In this document: piece after piece, positions 24,827 to 33,152 of the stretch | How positions within the stretch are numbered: position 1 is the stretch's first letter | Layout: the number at the start of each line of letters is the position of its first letter | Assembly: GCF_019636075.1 (NCBI RefSeq) | Contig: NZ_JAHBYG010000045.1 | Span: forward strand, 1-34,104 | DNA from: Ferrovibrio sp. | GTDB taxonomy: Bacteria; Pseudomonadota; Alphaproteobacteria; Ferrovibrionales; Ferrovibrionaceae | Length of the DNA stretch: 34,104 nucleotides | Reading direction: 5' to 3' | Notes under the pieces: model-generated | The model's input: only the letters and a program-made list of their open reading frames with translations | What the model was told of the DNA's origin: nothing | Database searches by the model: none | Position numbers and translations under genes: made by a program

Positions 24827-26782
24827 ATGCGCTTCGACAGCATTCTGGTTGCTAATCGCGGGGAAATCGCCTGCCGGGTGATCCGCTCGGCCCGCGCACT
24901 GGGCTATCGCACGCTGGCGGTTTATTCCGAGGCCGATGCCGAAGCGCCGCATGTGCGCATGGCGGATGCTGCTTTGTGTATTGGGCCGGCGGAAGCGGCG
25001 CAAAGCTATTTGAGCATTCCGGCCATCATCGCAGCAGCCAAACAACTGGGCGCCGGCGCGGTGCATCCGGGCTATGGCTTTCTGTCGGAGAATGCCGATT
25101 TCGCCACAGCCTGCGCGGAAGCCGGGCTGGCTTTCATCGGCCCGCCGCCGCAAGCCATCGCCGCCATGGGCAACAAGGCGGCGGCCAAGCGGCGCATGAT
25201 TGCGGCCGGCGTGCCCTGCGTACCGGGCTATCAGGGCGAGGATCAAAGCAATGCATGCCTGATTGCAGAGGCGGAAAAGATCGGCCTGCCGGTGATGGTG
25301 AAGGCCGCGAGCGGCGGCGGCGGGCGCGGCATGCGCCTGGTGCACAAGGCCGAAGAATTGCCCGCTGCCATCGCCACCGCACGGTCGGAAGCACTGAATG
25401 CTTTCGGCAGTGCCGAGCTGATTCTGGAAAAGGCCGTGTTGGATGCGCGCCATGTGGAAATCCAGATCTTCGGCGACAGCCATGGCAATCTGCTGCATTT
25501 CGGCGAACGCGATTGCAGCGTGCAGCGCCGGCATCAGAAAGTGCTGGAAGAAGCGCCCTCGCCGGCGGTGAATGCCGCTCTGCGGGCGCGTATGGGCGAG
25601 TCCGCCGTGGCAGCCGCCCGGGCCATCGGCTATATCGGCGCCGGCACGGTGGAGTTTTTGCTGGGCGGCGATGGCGCATTCTATTTCCTGGAAATGAATA
25701 CGCGTTTGCAGGTGGAGCATCCGGTCACCGAAGAAATCTATGGCGTCGATCTCGTTGCCTTGCAGATCCGCGTGGCCGCCGGCGAGGCTCTATCTCTCGA
25801 GCAAAGCGATATCGCGCCCAAAGGCCATGCCATCGAGGCGCGGCTTTATGCCGAGGCGCCGCACAAAGGGTTTTTACCGCAATCGGGTCGGTTGGACGCG
25901 TGGCAGCCGCCGGCAGGAAGCGGCATTCGCGTGGATCATGGGCTTTATGATGGACAACTGATTTCCCCCTATTACGATCCGATGATCGCCAAGATCATCG
26001 CTCATGGCGCCACGCGCGAGGAAGCCCGCCGCCGGCTGATCCAAGCTTTGGAAAATACCCGCGCGCTGGGCATCGAAACCAATCGCGGTTTCCTGATCGA
26101 CCTGCTGCGCCATCCGGTTTTCGCAAACGGCCAGGCAACCACGCATTTCATCCCCCAGCATTTCGCCGCGCCGCAAACGCCCAAGGCCAGCCCGCAAGCC
26201 CTGGCCATAGCCGCTGTGCTGTTTTTCGAGGCCGGCGCACGGGCGCAGGGTCATGACCCGGCACGGATATGGTCCAGCAATGGCGTGATGCTTTCGCCGA
26301 TAGCGCTGCGTCTGGATGAGACCGTGGTGAAAACCGAAATTCAAACCCTGGGGCCGCATCGCTATCGCGTCAGCCTGCCCGATGCCGCCATCGCCGTAAC
26401 CTTGCTGAACACTACAAACGGTGCTTTGCGGCTGCGGCTGGATGACACGGAATGCGATGCCTTCCATCGCTTTGCCGGCGACGACCTGCTGCTGCAGATC
26501 GGCACACAGGATTTGCGGCTAACCGACATCACGTACTTGCCGCGCAATGCGGAAGACGGCAGCGGCGAGGCCGAATTGCGCGCCCCGATGAATGGCAAGA
26601 TCGTGGCCTTGCTGGCCAAGCCCGGCGATGCCGTGCGCCGGGGCCAGAGCCTGGTGGTGCTGGAAGCCATGAAGATGCAGCATGAATGCGTGGCGCGCAT
26701 GGATGGTGTGCTGGAAAGCCTGAGCGTGGCCGTGAATGATCAGGTGGCCACGCGGCAAATCCTGGCCATATTGAAGCCATGA
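24827..26782 (+). CDS. Acyl-CoA carboxylase biotin carboxylase/carrier (alpha) subunit
   Basis: This subunit carboxylates its own biotin using ATP and bicarbonate. Residues 1-445 are biotin carboxylase (ILVANRGEIACRVIRSAR, ATP-grasp loop KAASGGGGRGMRLV, EMNTRLQVEHPVTE). A linking BT-like region spans about 450-575, and the C-terminal biotinyl domain has Lys616 in LEAMKMQHE. The 651-residue length matches methylcrotonyl- and geranyl-CoA carboxylase alpha subunits. It starts one base after the first dehydrogenase and overlaps the GNAT gene by four bases. With the 22019-23638 protein it would form the full enzyme; biotin ligase is not in the window. Confidence 0.94.
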   Translation: MRFDSILVANRGEIACRVIRSARALGYRTLAVYSEADAEAPHVRMADAALCIGPAEAAQSYLSIPAIIAAAKQLGAGAVHPGYGFLSENADFATACAEAGLAFIGPPPQAIAAMGNKAAAKRRMIAAGVPCVPGYQGEDQSNACLIAEAEKIGLPVMVKAASGGGGRGMRLVHKAEELPAAIATARSEALNAFGSAELILEKAVLDARHVEIQIFGDSHGNLLHFGERDCSVQRRHQKVLEEAPSPAVNAALRARMGESAVAAARAIGYIGAGTVEFLLGGDGAFYFLEMNTRLQVEHPVTEEIYGVDLVALQIRVAAGEALSLEQSDIAPKGHAIEARLYAEAPHKGFLPQSGRLDAWQPPAGSGIRVDHGLYDGQLISPYYDPMIAKIIAHGATREEARRRLIQALENTRALGIETNRGFLIDLLRHPVFANGQATTHFIPQHFAAPQTPKASPQALAIAAVLFFEAGARAQGHDPARIWSSNGVMLSPIALRLDETVVKTEIQTLGPHRYRVSLPDAAIAVTLLNTTNGALRLRLDDTECDAFHRFAGDDLLLQIGTQDLRLTDITYLPRNAEDGSGEAELRAPMNGKIVALLAKPGDAVRRGQSLVVLEAMKMQHECVARMDGVLESLSVAVNDQVATRQILAILKP

Positions 26783-27294
26783 CAGAAATCCGGCCGATCC
26801 GCATCGAGGATGCCGAGAGCTATCGCGCCTGCCTGGATCGTGTGGCGCATGAGCGCGTGTATATCGCCTTCACCGAAGCGCCCAGCGCCGAACAGGCGCA
26901 GTTTTTCATTGCCAACATGCTGAAGCGCGGCTTGCCCTTCGTGGTGGCCTGCGATGGCGACGATGTTGTGGGCTGGTGCGATATCCATGCCGATCCGCCC
27001 AGCTCCACGCGGCCGGGCTTTTCCCATGTGGGGCGGCTGGGCATGGGGTTGGATCAGGGCTATCGCGGCCACCGCCTGGGCGAATCGCTGCTGCGGGCGG
27101 CCATTGAACAGGCCGGCCATTGCGGCCTGGAGCGCGTGGAATTGCAGGTTTTTGCCAGCAACATGCCGGCCATCGCACTGTATCGGAAATTCGGCTTCGA
27201 GACCGAAGGCACCCGCCGCCGCGCCCGTAAACTGGATGGCCGCTACGACGACATCATCATGATGGCACGGCTGCGGCCGCCCTCGCAGGATTGA
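26779..27294 (+). CDS. GNAT family N-acetyltransferase
   Basis: This is a 171-residue acetyltransferase with the acetyl-CoA-binding motif LGMGLDQGYRGHRLGESLL (residues about 89-107) and the C-terminal NMPAIALYRKFGFETEGT pattern. The substrate cannot be told; small amines, amino acids or protein lysines are all possible. The ATGA overlap with the biotin carboxylase subunit and 10-base gap to the second dehydrogenase place it firmly in the operon. An acetyltransferase is not a standard member of Liu or Atu operons. It might regulate these enzymes by acetylation, but that is only a guess. Confidence 0.88.
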   Translation: MTEIRPIRIEDAESYRACLDRVAHERVYIAFTEAPSAEQAQFFIANMLKRGLPFVVACDGDDVVGWCDIHADPPSSTRPGFSHVGRLGMGLDQGYRGHRLGESLLRAAIEQAGHCGLERVELQVFASNMPAIALYRKFGFETEGTRRRARKLDGRYDDIIMMARLRPPSQD

Positions 27295-27304
27295 GAGACC
27301 AGCC

Positions 27305-28441
27305 ATGGCATCGCCCTATTACACAGCCGAGCATGATGCCTTCCGCGAGCAAGTGCGCCGCTTCGTGGCCCGCGAGATCGAACCCTATGCCGATGCCTGG
27401 GACGAGGCCGGCGAATTCCCGCGCGCGCTCTATCGCAAGGCGGCCGAAATCGGCCTGCTGCAGCTGAATTTCCCGGAAAGCGTCGGCGGCATCAAGGCGG
27501 ATCGTTTCTATGCCATCATCGCCTCCGAAGAGCTGGCACGGGCGGGCGCCGGCGGCATCTGCGCCTCGCTGATGAGCCACACCATCGGCGCACCGCCGAT
27601 CGCCAAACTGGGCACGCCCGAGATGCAGGCCCGCGTGCTGCCGCAGATTCTGGCCGGCGAAAAGATTTCCGCCCTGGCCATCACCGAACCGGGTGGCGGA
27701 TCTGACGTAGCCAATCTGCGCAGCACGGCGAAACGCGATGGCGAGCATTACATCCTGCGCGGCGAGAAAACCTTCATCACCTCAGGGATGCGCGCGGATT
27801 ATTATACCGTGGCGGTGCGTACCGGCAGGCCGGGCATGGGCGGCATCTCGCTGCTGCTGGTGGAGCGCGATACGCCCGGCTTCACCCGCACGCCGCTGAA
27901 AAAGATGGGCTGGTGGGCTTCCGACACCGCCACCCTGCATTTCGACGATTGCCGCGTGCCAGCCAGCAACCTGATCGGCGCGGAGAATGCCGGCTTCCTC
28001 GGCATCATGATGAATTTCAACGATGAGCGACTGGGCCTGGCCGCCTCCTCCAACGCCTTCGCTCGCGTGGCCTATGACGAGGCGGTGGCCTATGCCAAGC
28101 TGCGCGAGACCTTCGGTAAACCGCTGATCAAGCATCAGGTGCTGCGCCACAAGCTGATCGACATGGCGCAGCGCATCCACGCCACCCAGGCCATGCTGGA
28201 GAATATCGCCTGGCGGCTGGACCAGGGCGAAAGCCCGGTAGCCGAACTCTGCATGCTGAAAAACCAGGCGACGCAGACGCTGGCTTTCTGCGCGTCAGAA
28301 GCCGTGCAGATTTTCGGCGGCGCCGGCTATATGCGCGGCGCCAAGGTGGAGCGCATCTACCGCGAGGTGAAGGTGAATGCCATCGGCGGCGGCGCGGAAG
28401 AAATCATGAAAGACCTGGCCAGCCGGCAAATGGGCTGGTAG
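27305..28441 (+). CDS. Acyl-CoA dehydrogenase (second in the operon)
   Basis: The 378 residues have the family motifs AITEPGGGSDVANLRSTA, KTFITSGMRADYYTVAV, KMGWWASDTATLHFDDCRVP and QIFGGAGYMRGAKVERIYRE. Like the first dehydrogenase it lacks the MCAD Glu (IGGGAEEIM instead) and has Glu in FNDERLGLAA, the isovaleryl/long-chain position. The proteins differ throughout, so this is not a recent duplicate. They could act in succession on a shortened branched chain. It is the last operon gene; its stop is three bases from the convergent TPR gene's stop, with no clear terminator between. Confidence 0.93.
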   Translation: MASPYYTAEHDAFREQVRRFVAREIEPYADAWDEAGEFPRALYRKAAEIGLLQLNFPESVGGIKADRFYAIIASEELARAGAGGICASLMSHTIGAPPIAKLGTPEMQARVLPQILAGEKISALAITEPGGGSDVANLRSTAKRDGEHYILRGEKTFITSGMRADYYTVAVRTGRPGMGGISLLLVERDTPGFTRTPLKKMGWWASDTATLHFDDCRVPASNLIGAENAGFLGIMMNFNDERLGLAASSNAFARVAYDEAVAYAKLRETFGKPLIKHQVLRHKLIDMAQRIHATQAMLENIAWRLDQGESPVAELCMLKNQATQTLAFCASEAVQIFGGAGYMRGAKVERIYREVKVNAIGGGAEEIMKDLASRQMGW

Positions 28442-28444
28442 GCC

Positions 28445-30157
28445 TCACCCCACCGGATCATGCTGCGGATTATTCTGCAGCCACTTTTCGGCTTCGCGCA
28501 CCGCCATTGATGCCGGGCCGGCTTGCACATCCTTATGCCGCTCGATCAAGCGCCGCATGGTCTGTGCTGCATCGGCATTGCTGCCTTGGCCCTGCTGCGC
28601 CAGAGCCTTGCCCTGCAAGGCGCGGGCGGCAATACCGCGCAACACGGTATCGGTGCTGCCACCATAATCGGCGTCCAGCCTGTCGAAAATCGTTATCGCT
28701 TCGCCATGCATGCCCAGCACCATATAGGTGGTGGCTTGCAGCAGCAGCGTGGCGCCCACGCCTTGGCTGCGCGCCGGCTCCGGTTTTTCACGCGCCGCAG
28801 CCAGCGCCTTGTCGAAACTGGCCATTTGGTCCAGCACGCTTTGGCGGTTGCGTTGCAGATCAAGCGTTGTCGCCTTGGCATTTGCGGCCTGGGCCGCCAA
28901 TTCATTAAGTTCGCCCTTGGCCGCAGCCTTGAAGGTGGTTATCGCATCGTCGAAACGGGCAATGGCTTCGTCATAGCGTTGCAATCGTGTCAGCACCCGG
29001 CCGCTGCCGAGCTGTGCCAGGCCGATCAGGTCGCGCCGCGGATCGGGCCGGAACTGTGCCGCCTTGCGCTGAGCGGCCTCGTAAACCGGCAGCGCCTCGG
29101 CCGGACGGCCCAAGGCCTGCAGCACATAGGCCTTGTTCAGCAAGGCATAACCGAGCGGCAATATCAGAGCCTGATCGTTATAGCTGTCGAAATACAACAG
29201 CACACGGTCATAGCTCTCCAACGCCTCTTGGCGACGGCCCAGGCCGTTAAGCGCCACGCCGCGATTGAACAACGACACGGCGCTCCAATACCGCGCCGTT
29301 GGGGTATTGGCCTGCATACCGACCTTAACCGCCTCGCCATAGGCATCAACTGCTTCGGCCGGCCGTTTGAAAACATCGGCAAGCAGCATGGCCTTGCGCG
29401 CGTGGATGCGGGTCATTTCCTCGCGTATCTGCGGCGTTGCGCTGGCATTGCCAGGGCGCTGGATGGCCTCGTTCAAGGTCGCCAATGCATCGTCATTCAG
29501 GCCGCGCTTATGCAATGCCCAGGCCAATTGCCGCCGCGCCCGCAAGCAAGTTTGCCCGGCTATCGGCTCTGGCGCACCGCATTCCTCGGCCAGCATTCTG
29601 CGAAGCGAGACTGTGGCTTCGGCATATTGCTGTCGGTCGATCTGCACCTCGCCGATATCCGCCTTGGCAGCAGCCCGGTTGCGCCGCAGGCCATCGTCGC
29701 TGGCATCGGCGCCGCGCCGGGCGGCTGCCTCATAAGTGGCAAGCGCCTTGTCGTATTGCTTCAGCATACGGTATTGCGCGCCGGCATTGAGCTGCCCCGC
29801 CATCACAAAGCGCTGCACCGCCACATCGGCTTCGTCGCCCCAGGCAGCGATCATCGCCTCGAATACCGCGATGGCATCGGCTGACCGGCGCGCCCCGATC
29901 AGTGCCACGCCCTTGCGGAATTGATTTTCGGCTTTCACCGCCGGCCGGCTGGAAAGCTGCGTGGCCTCGTCATAAGCGCTGAGCTGTTTCTCCAGGATCG
30001 GATCGGCTGCGCGCTGTGCAGTCTGGCCCGCTGTAGAGGCAGGCCGCGCCGCTTGCTGCATGCCGGCATTGCAGCCGGCCAGCAGCGGCAGCAATGCCGC
30101 GAGAAGAAGGCTGAATTTTCGAACGGAATACCCGGAAGAGAAAACGCCGTTGGGCAT
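28445..30157 (-). CDS. Tetratricopeptide-repeat lipoprotein
   Basis: I chose the ATG at 30155-30157 because it gives a compact lipoprotein signal peptide: basic residues RK at 13-14, hydrophobic SLLLAALLPLLA and lipobox LAGC with Cys29. In-frame ATGs at 30184 and 30262 would lengthen it, and none has good ribosome-binding spacing. The remaining ~540 residues are alpha-helical with several TPR-like units, for example QYDKALATYEAAARRGADAS, RRQEALESYDRVLLYFDSYN and GRPAEALPVYEAAQRKAAQF. It is probably a periplasmic-facing membrane-anchored scaffold. The partner is unknown. It stands alone, divergent from the cupin gene. Confidence 0.83.
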   Translation of the reverse strand: MPNGVFSSGYSVRKFSLLLAALLPLLAGCNAGMQQAARPASTAGQTAQRAADPILEKQLSAYDEATQLSSRPAVKAENQFRKGVALIGARRSADAIAVFEAMIAAWGDEADVAVQRFVMAGQLNAGAQYRMLKQYDKALATYEAAARRGADASDDGLRRNRAAAKADIGEVQIDRQQYAEATVSLRRMLAEECGAPEPIAGQTCLRARRQLAWALHKRGLNDDALATLNEAIQRPGNASATPQIREEMTRIHARKAMLLADVFKRPAEAVDAYGEAVKVGMQANTPTARYWSAVSLFNRGVALNGLGRRQEALESYDRVLLYFDSYNDQALILPLGYALLNKAYVLQALGRPAEALPVYEAAQRKAAQFRPDPRRDLIGLAQLGSGRVLTRLQRYDEAIARFDDAITTFKAAAKGELNELAAQAANAKATTLDLQRNRQSVLDQMASFDKALAAAREKPEPARSQGVGATLLLQATTYMVLGMHGEAITIFDRLDADYGGSTDTVLRGIAARALQGKALAQQGQGSNADAAQTMRRLIERHKDVQAGPASMAVREAEKWLQNNPQHDPVG

Positions 30158-30273
30158 GACGAATCTAAGCGTCCTGTTGTTCATCCTCAAATTGGCAAAA
30201 AAACCCGCCCCGGGCAATCGAAAGGTTGTCGCCCTTCGGCTATACAGGCGGACCTTCGCCAAGGATCATCCCG

Positions 30274-30603
30274 ATGCAGATCAACGACCTTCCCTTCGGC
30301 ACCACAGACTGGGCATCCATCCCCGCCACCGAGCATAAGGGCGAAACCGGCATGGCCTATTGGCGCACCCGGAATTTCGGCCCGATCCGCGTGCGGCAGG
30401 TGGAATACACGCCGGGCTATCTCGCCGATCATTGGTGCGTGAAGGGCCATATCCTGCTGGTGCTGGACGGCGAATTGGTCACCGAACTGGAAGACGGCCG
30501 GGTTTTCACCCTGAAGCCCGGACAGAGCTATCAGGTGGCCGACAATGCCGAGCCGCATCGCTCGCGCACCGATATCGGCGCCAAACTGTTCATCGTCGAT
30601 TAA
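30274..30603 (+). CDS. Small cupin-fold protein of the DHWC/DHCW-motif family
   Basis: The ATG at 30274, with AAGGA upstream, gives 109 residues. A single cupin barrel holds YSPGY-like YTPGYLADHWCVKGHILLV (DHWC at 52-55), LDGELVTELEDGRVFTLKPG and YQVADNAEPHRS with possible metal ligands His53, His59 and His92. The family is conserved but of unknown function; a metal-dependent or sugar-binding role is possible. It is monocistronic, between the divergent TPR lipoprotein and a convergent transporter. A three-unit 15-bp repeat begins at its stop codon. Confidence 0.9.
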   Translation: MQINDLPFGTTDWASIPATEHKGETGMAYWRTRNFGPIRVRQVEYTPGYLADHWCVKGHILLVLDGELVTELEDGRVFTLKPGQSYQVADNAEPHRSRTDIGAKLFIVD

Positions 30604-30645
30604 GGCCGGGGTGGACTAAGTCTGGGTGGGTTAGGCCGGGCTGGG
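30601..30645. repeat. Degenerate 15-bp repeat, 3 copies, at the cupin/transporter 3' ends
   Basis: Units TAAGGCCGGGGTGGA (30601-30615), CTAAGTCTGGGTGGG (30616-30630) and TTAGGCCGGGCTGGG (30631-30645) share a 15-base period. The first unit includes the cupin stop codon and the last the transporter stop codon. Similar G-rich 15-mers occur in four other places of the window. Confidence 0.65.
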
Positions 30646-32322
30646 TTTGCCGTTGCCGGCAGGTGCCGCTTCACCGCTTTTCAGCCGCGAGGCGGTCAAC
30701 TCGCCGGTCTGTTCCAGGATCGGATAGACCACGGCGGTGAGATGGCTGTTGATCCGCTTGAGGTCGCGGATCACATCCAGATGGATGGCGCTGGTTTCGA
30801 TGCTTTCGGCGCGGCCTTGCGCCAGCCGGCGATAATGATTCTCCGCGGCCTGGCGTTCAGCCTCGCGCAAAGCGGTCTTCTCACGCAGCAATTGCCGCGC
30901 CAGCTTGGCATCGTTGGCCATGAACACATTGCAGGCCATCTGCAGATTCGCCGCCACCCGGGCATGGAATTCCGTCAACTCATGCAGGCCTTCTGCTGAG
31001 AAAGCCAGCTTGTGCTTGATCTTCTTGGCGGCGAGTTCCATCAGATTCTTGTCGATGATATCGCCGATATGCTCGAGATTGGTGGTGAAGGTGAGCACAT
31101 CCACATGGCGGCGGCTTTCGGCGCTGTCCATCTCATGCTTCGACAATTCGGTGAGATAGAGCTTGATCGACTCATGCAGGCGATCCACCTGATTGTCGGC
31201 CTGTTCCACCGCTTTGGCCAGCCGGGCATCATCGGTGCGGAACACGGTCATGGCATCGTTCAGCATGCCACTGACGATATCGCTCAGACGCAGGGTTTCG
31301 CGCGCCGCGGCGGCCAGCGCCACGCTGGGCGTATCCAACGCGCCTTCATCGAGATAGCGCGGCGCGGCAAGGGTTTCTGCCGTGGCGGCATCGGGCATCA
31401 GCCGGCGGCAGAGTCTTTCCACCAGCGGCAAGAGCGGCAAGAACAACACCGCCAGAGCCAGATTGAACGCGGTATGGGCATTCACCGCCAGCCGGCTTTC
31501 CGGGCCGAAAGCCAGCAGCCAGCCCAGCAGCGGATCGATCAGCGGCAAGGCAATCAGCACGCCGATGCCGCGCATGATCAGATTGCCCAACGGCGCGCGC
31601 CGTGCGCTGGCCGGCTGGCCGGCGGTACCGGTAAGCGGAGCGATGCCGCCGCCAAGATTGGCACCCAGCACCAACGAGAGGGCCAGCACCGGCGGCAAGG
31701 CGCCCGTGCTGGCCAGACCGGCGATGGTGAGCACGATGGCCAGGCTGGAATGCGCCGCCCAGGTAAGCAAGGCAGCCAGCATGATGGCCAGCAGGGGTTC
31801 CTGTGCCAGAGGCGCCAGCACGGCGATGAAAGCCGGCGCATCGCGCAGCGGCGCCGAGGCCGAAACGATCAGCTTGAGCGCCAGGAAGAGCAGGCCGAAG
31901 CCGATCAGCAGCCGGCCGATATGGCGGCGGCTGCCGCTATCGCCGCTGAGGAAAAGCCCTACGCCGGCCACCAGGGCAAGCGGGCCCACCCAATGCAGAT
32001 TGAGCGAGAATAATTGCGCGGCCAGCGTGGTGCCCAGATCCGCGCCCAGCATCACTGCCAGCGCAGCCGTGGCGCCGATCAGCCCGCGTCCGGCAAAGGA
32101 AGCCACCAGCAAAGCGGTGGCGGTGGCCGATTGCAGCAGGGCGGTAACGCCGATGCCGGCGCCGAAAGCCGTGAACCGGTTGCGCGTGGCATGGCCCAGC
32201 ACACGACGCAGCCGGGCGCCGAACGCACGCGTCATGCCGGTGCGTACCATGCGCACGCCCCAGAGCAGCAGCGCAATGCCGCCCAGCAGATCGATCACCA
32301 ATGCGGTGGCATTCATACCCAT
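30631..32322 (-). CDS. Na+/phosphate cotransporter with C-terminal PhoU-like domain
   Basis: This is an inner-membrane transporter of the PNaS family. Residues 1 to about 310 hold around 8 hydrophobic segments with one QSAT motif (TALLQSATATALLVA); its inverted-repeat counterpart reads TWAAHSSLAIVLTIAG, so Gln is replaced by His. NLGGGIAPL resembles the GANxGT turn. Residues about 345-540 form PhoU-like helical bundles (NLEHIGDIIDKNLMELAAKK, RVAANLQMACNVF), probably regulating transport by phosphate status. The 563 residues are typical. No Pho box was recognised upstream. The altered second motif may affect ion or phosphate specificity. Confidence 0.9.
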   Translation of the reverse strand: MGMNATALVIDLLGGIALLLWGVRMVRTGMTRAFGARLRRVLGHATRNRFTAFGAGIGVTALLQSATATALLVASFAGRGLIGATAALAVMLGADLGTTLAAQLFSLNLHWVGPLALVAGVGLFLSGDSGSRRHIGRLLIGFGLLFLALKLIVSASAPLRDAPAFIAVLAPLAQEPLLAIMLAALLTWAAHSSLAIVLTIAGLASTGALPPVLALSLVLGANLGGGIAPLTGTAGQPASARRAPLGNLIMRGIGVLIALPLIDPLLGWLLAFGPESRLAVNAHTAFNLALAVLFLPLLPLVERLCRRLMPDAATAETLAAPRYLDEGALDTPSVALAAAARETLRLSDIVSGMLNDAMTVFRTDDARLAKAVEQADNQVDRLHESIKLYLTELSKHEMDSAESRRHVDVLTFTTNLEHIGDIIDKNLMELAAKKIKHKLAFSAEGLHELTEFHARVAANLQMACNVFMANDAKLARQLLREKTALREAERQAAENHYRRLAQGRAESIETSAIHLDVIRDLKRINSHLTAVVYPILEQTGELTASRLKSGEAAPAGNGKPSPA

Positions 32323-32354
32323 TACCAGGCCTGTAATCCGGTCGAGCGAGCTTA

Positions 32355-32392
32355 TCGAATCGAATGTTACGGTTTTATTACACCCGATTCGA
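32355..32392. promoter_or_regulatory. Inverted repeat upstream of the transporter gene
   Basis: TCGAATCG (32355-32362) and CGATTCGA (32385-32392) form an 8-bp inverted repeat with a 22-base AT-rich spacer, 33-70 bases before the transporter start. It could be an operator or a leader hairpin. It does not match a Pho box as I know it. Confidence 0.35.
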
Positions 32393-32437
32393 CGATCACT
32401 CTAACTGAAATTTGTTTCAGGCTTGGGATTACAAGGG

Positions 32438-33007
32438 CTAACGCTTTTTCTTAGCTGCGCTTTTTGCCTTGGCGGGAGATTTTGCAACCGCCTTTTTGGC
32501 GGCTTTCCTGACTGGCTTTGCCGCTGGCTGCCGCTTGGCCGCGTGCTTTTCAACCGGCTTCGGCGCGGCTTTTTTTACAGCGGCCCGCTTCGGCATCGGC
32601 AACGGCATCGGCGGTTCTGCCGCCGCAATGCGGGTAGCGCCCAGCAGCAGCAAGGCCATGTCATCCAGTTCGGCCGACATGCGTGCCAAGGTTGGCGCCG
32701 CCACGCTGAGCCGGCAATGCAGGCCGCGTTCGCTGCGCATCACCACACGTCCGCTCACTGCTGCCTTACGGTCGGACAGCCAGATCTTCACCTTGGAATC
32801 AATCGCCAGGTCGGGTGCCGGATTGAACAGGCAGCCATCCAGCGAAAGATTGGTGACATGGCCATCGAAACGCTGGCCGGCATGGCTGAGCCAGGCTGGA
32901 ATGGCGGTATCGCGGCGATTGAAGCGGCGCCGGTTGATATCTGCTGCCTTGCCGGGTTTGGGCTTTACAGCCACACCCTGCTTCGCTTTGCCGCTGTTGC
33001 TCGCCAT
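32438..33007 (-). CDS. PilZ-domain protein with lysine/alanine-rich tail
   Basis: PilZ domains bind cyclic di-GMP and relay it to motility, adhesion or polysaccharide synthesis. The ligand motif is complete: arginines in NRRRFNRRD (residues 25-33) and NLSLDG at 53-58. The domain ends near 115. The last ~55 residues (KRAAVKKAAPKPVEKHAAKR and on, ending SAAKKKR) are Lys/Ala/Pro-rich like histone H1 or phage/bacterial nucleoid-binding tails. The tail might bind DNA, RNA or acidic surfaces. The 189 residues stand alone between the transporter and pentapeptide gene; no diguanylate cyclase is in the window. Confidence 0.88.
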   Translation of the reverse strand: MASNSGKAKQGVAVKPKPGKAADINRRRFNRRDTAIPAWLSHAGQRFDGHVTNLSLDGCLFNPAPDLAIDSKVKIWLSDRKAAVSGRVVMRSERGLHCRLSVAAPTLARMSAELDDMALLLLGATRIAAAEPPMPLPMPKRAAVKKAAPKPVEKHAAKRQPAAKPVRKAAKKAVAKSPAKAKSAAKKKR

Positions 33008-33152
33008 GCTGGCCTCCCGGCCGGATCGGTTCAGCGGAAAGTTTATCTCCGCCCCGCAACCAGTAAAAGCTTTTCAGGAAAAGTGCTGTGGAAAACCCTG
33101 GTCGCGGCCGATCTCTTTACCTATTCTGGCCTTGCAGCTTTACCGGGAAGCC

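Noticed and set aside
24976..24992. A single GTATTGGGCCGGCGG match to the 15-bp repeat family in the biotin carboxylase gene
   Set aside because: It occurs once, without tandem copies, within a normal conserved CIGP coding stretch; probably chance.
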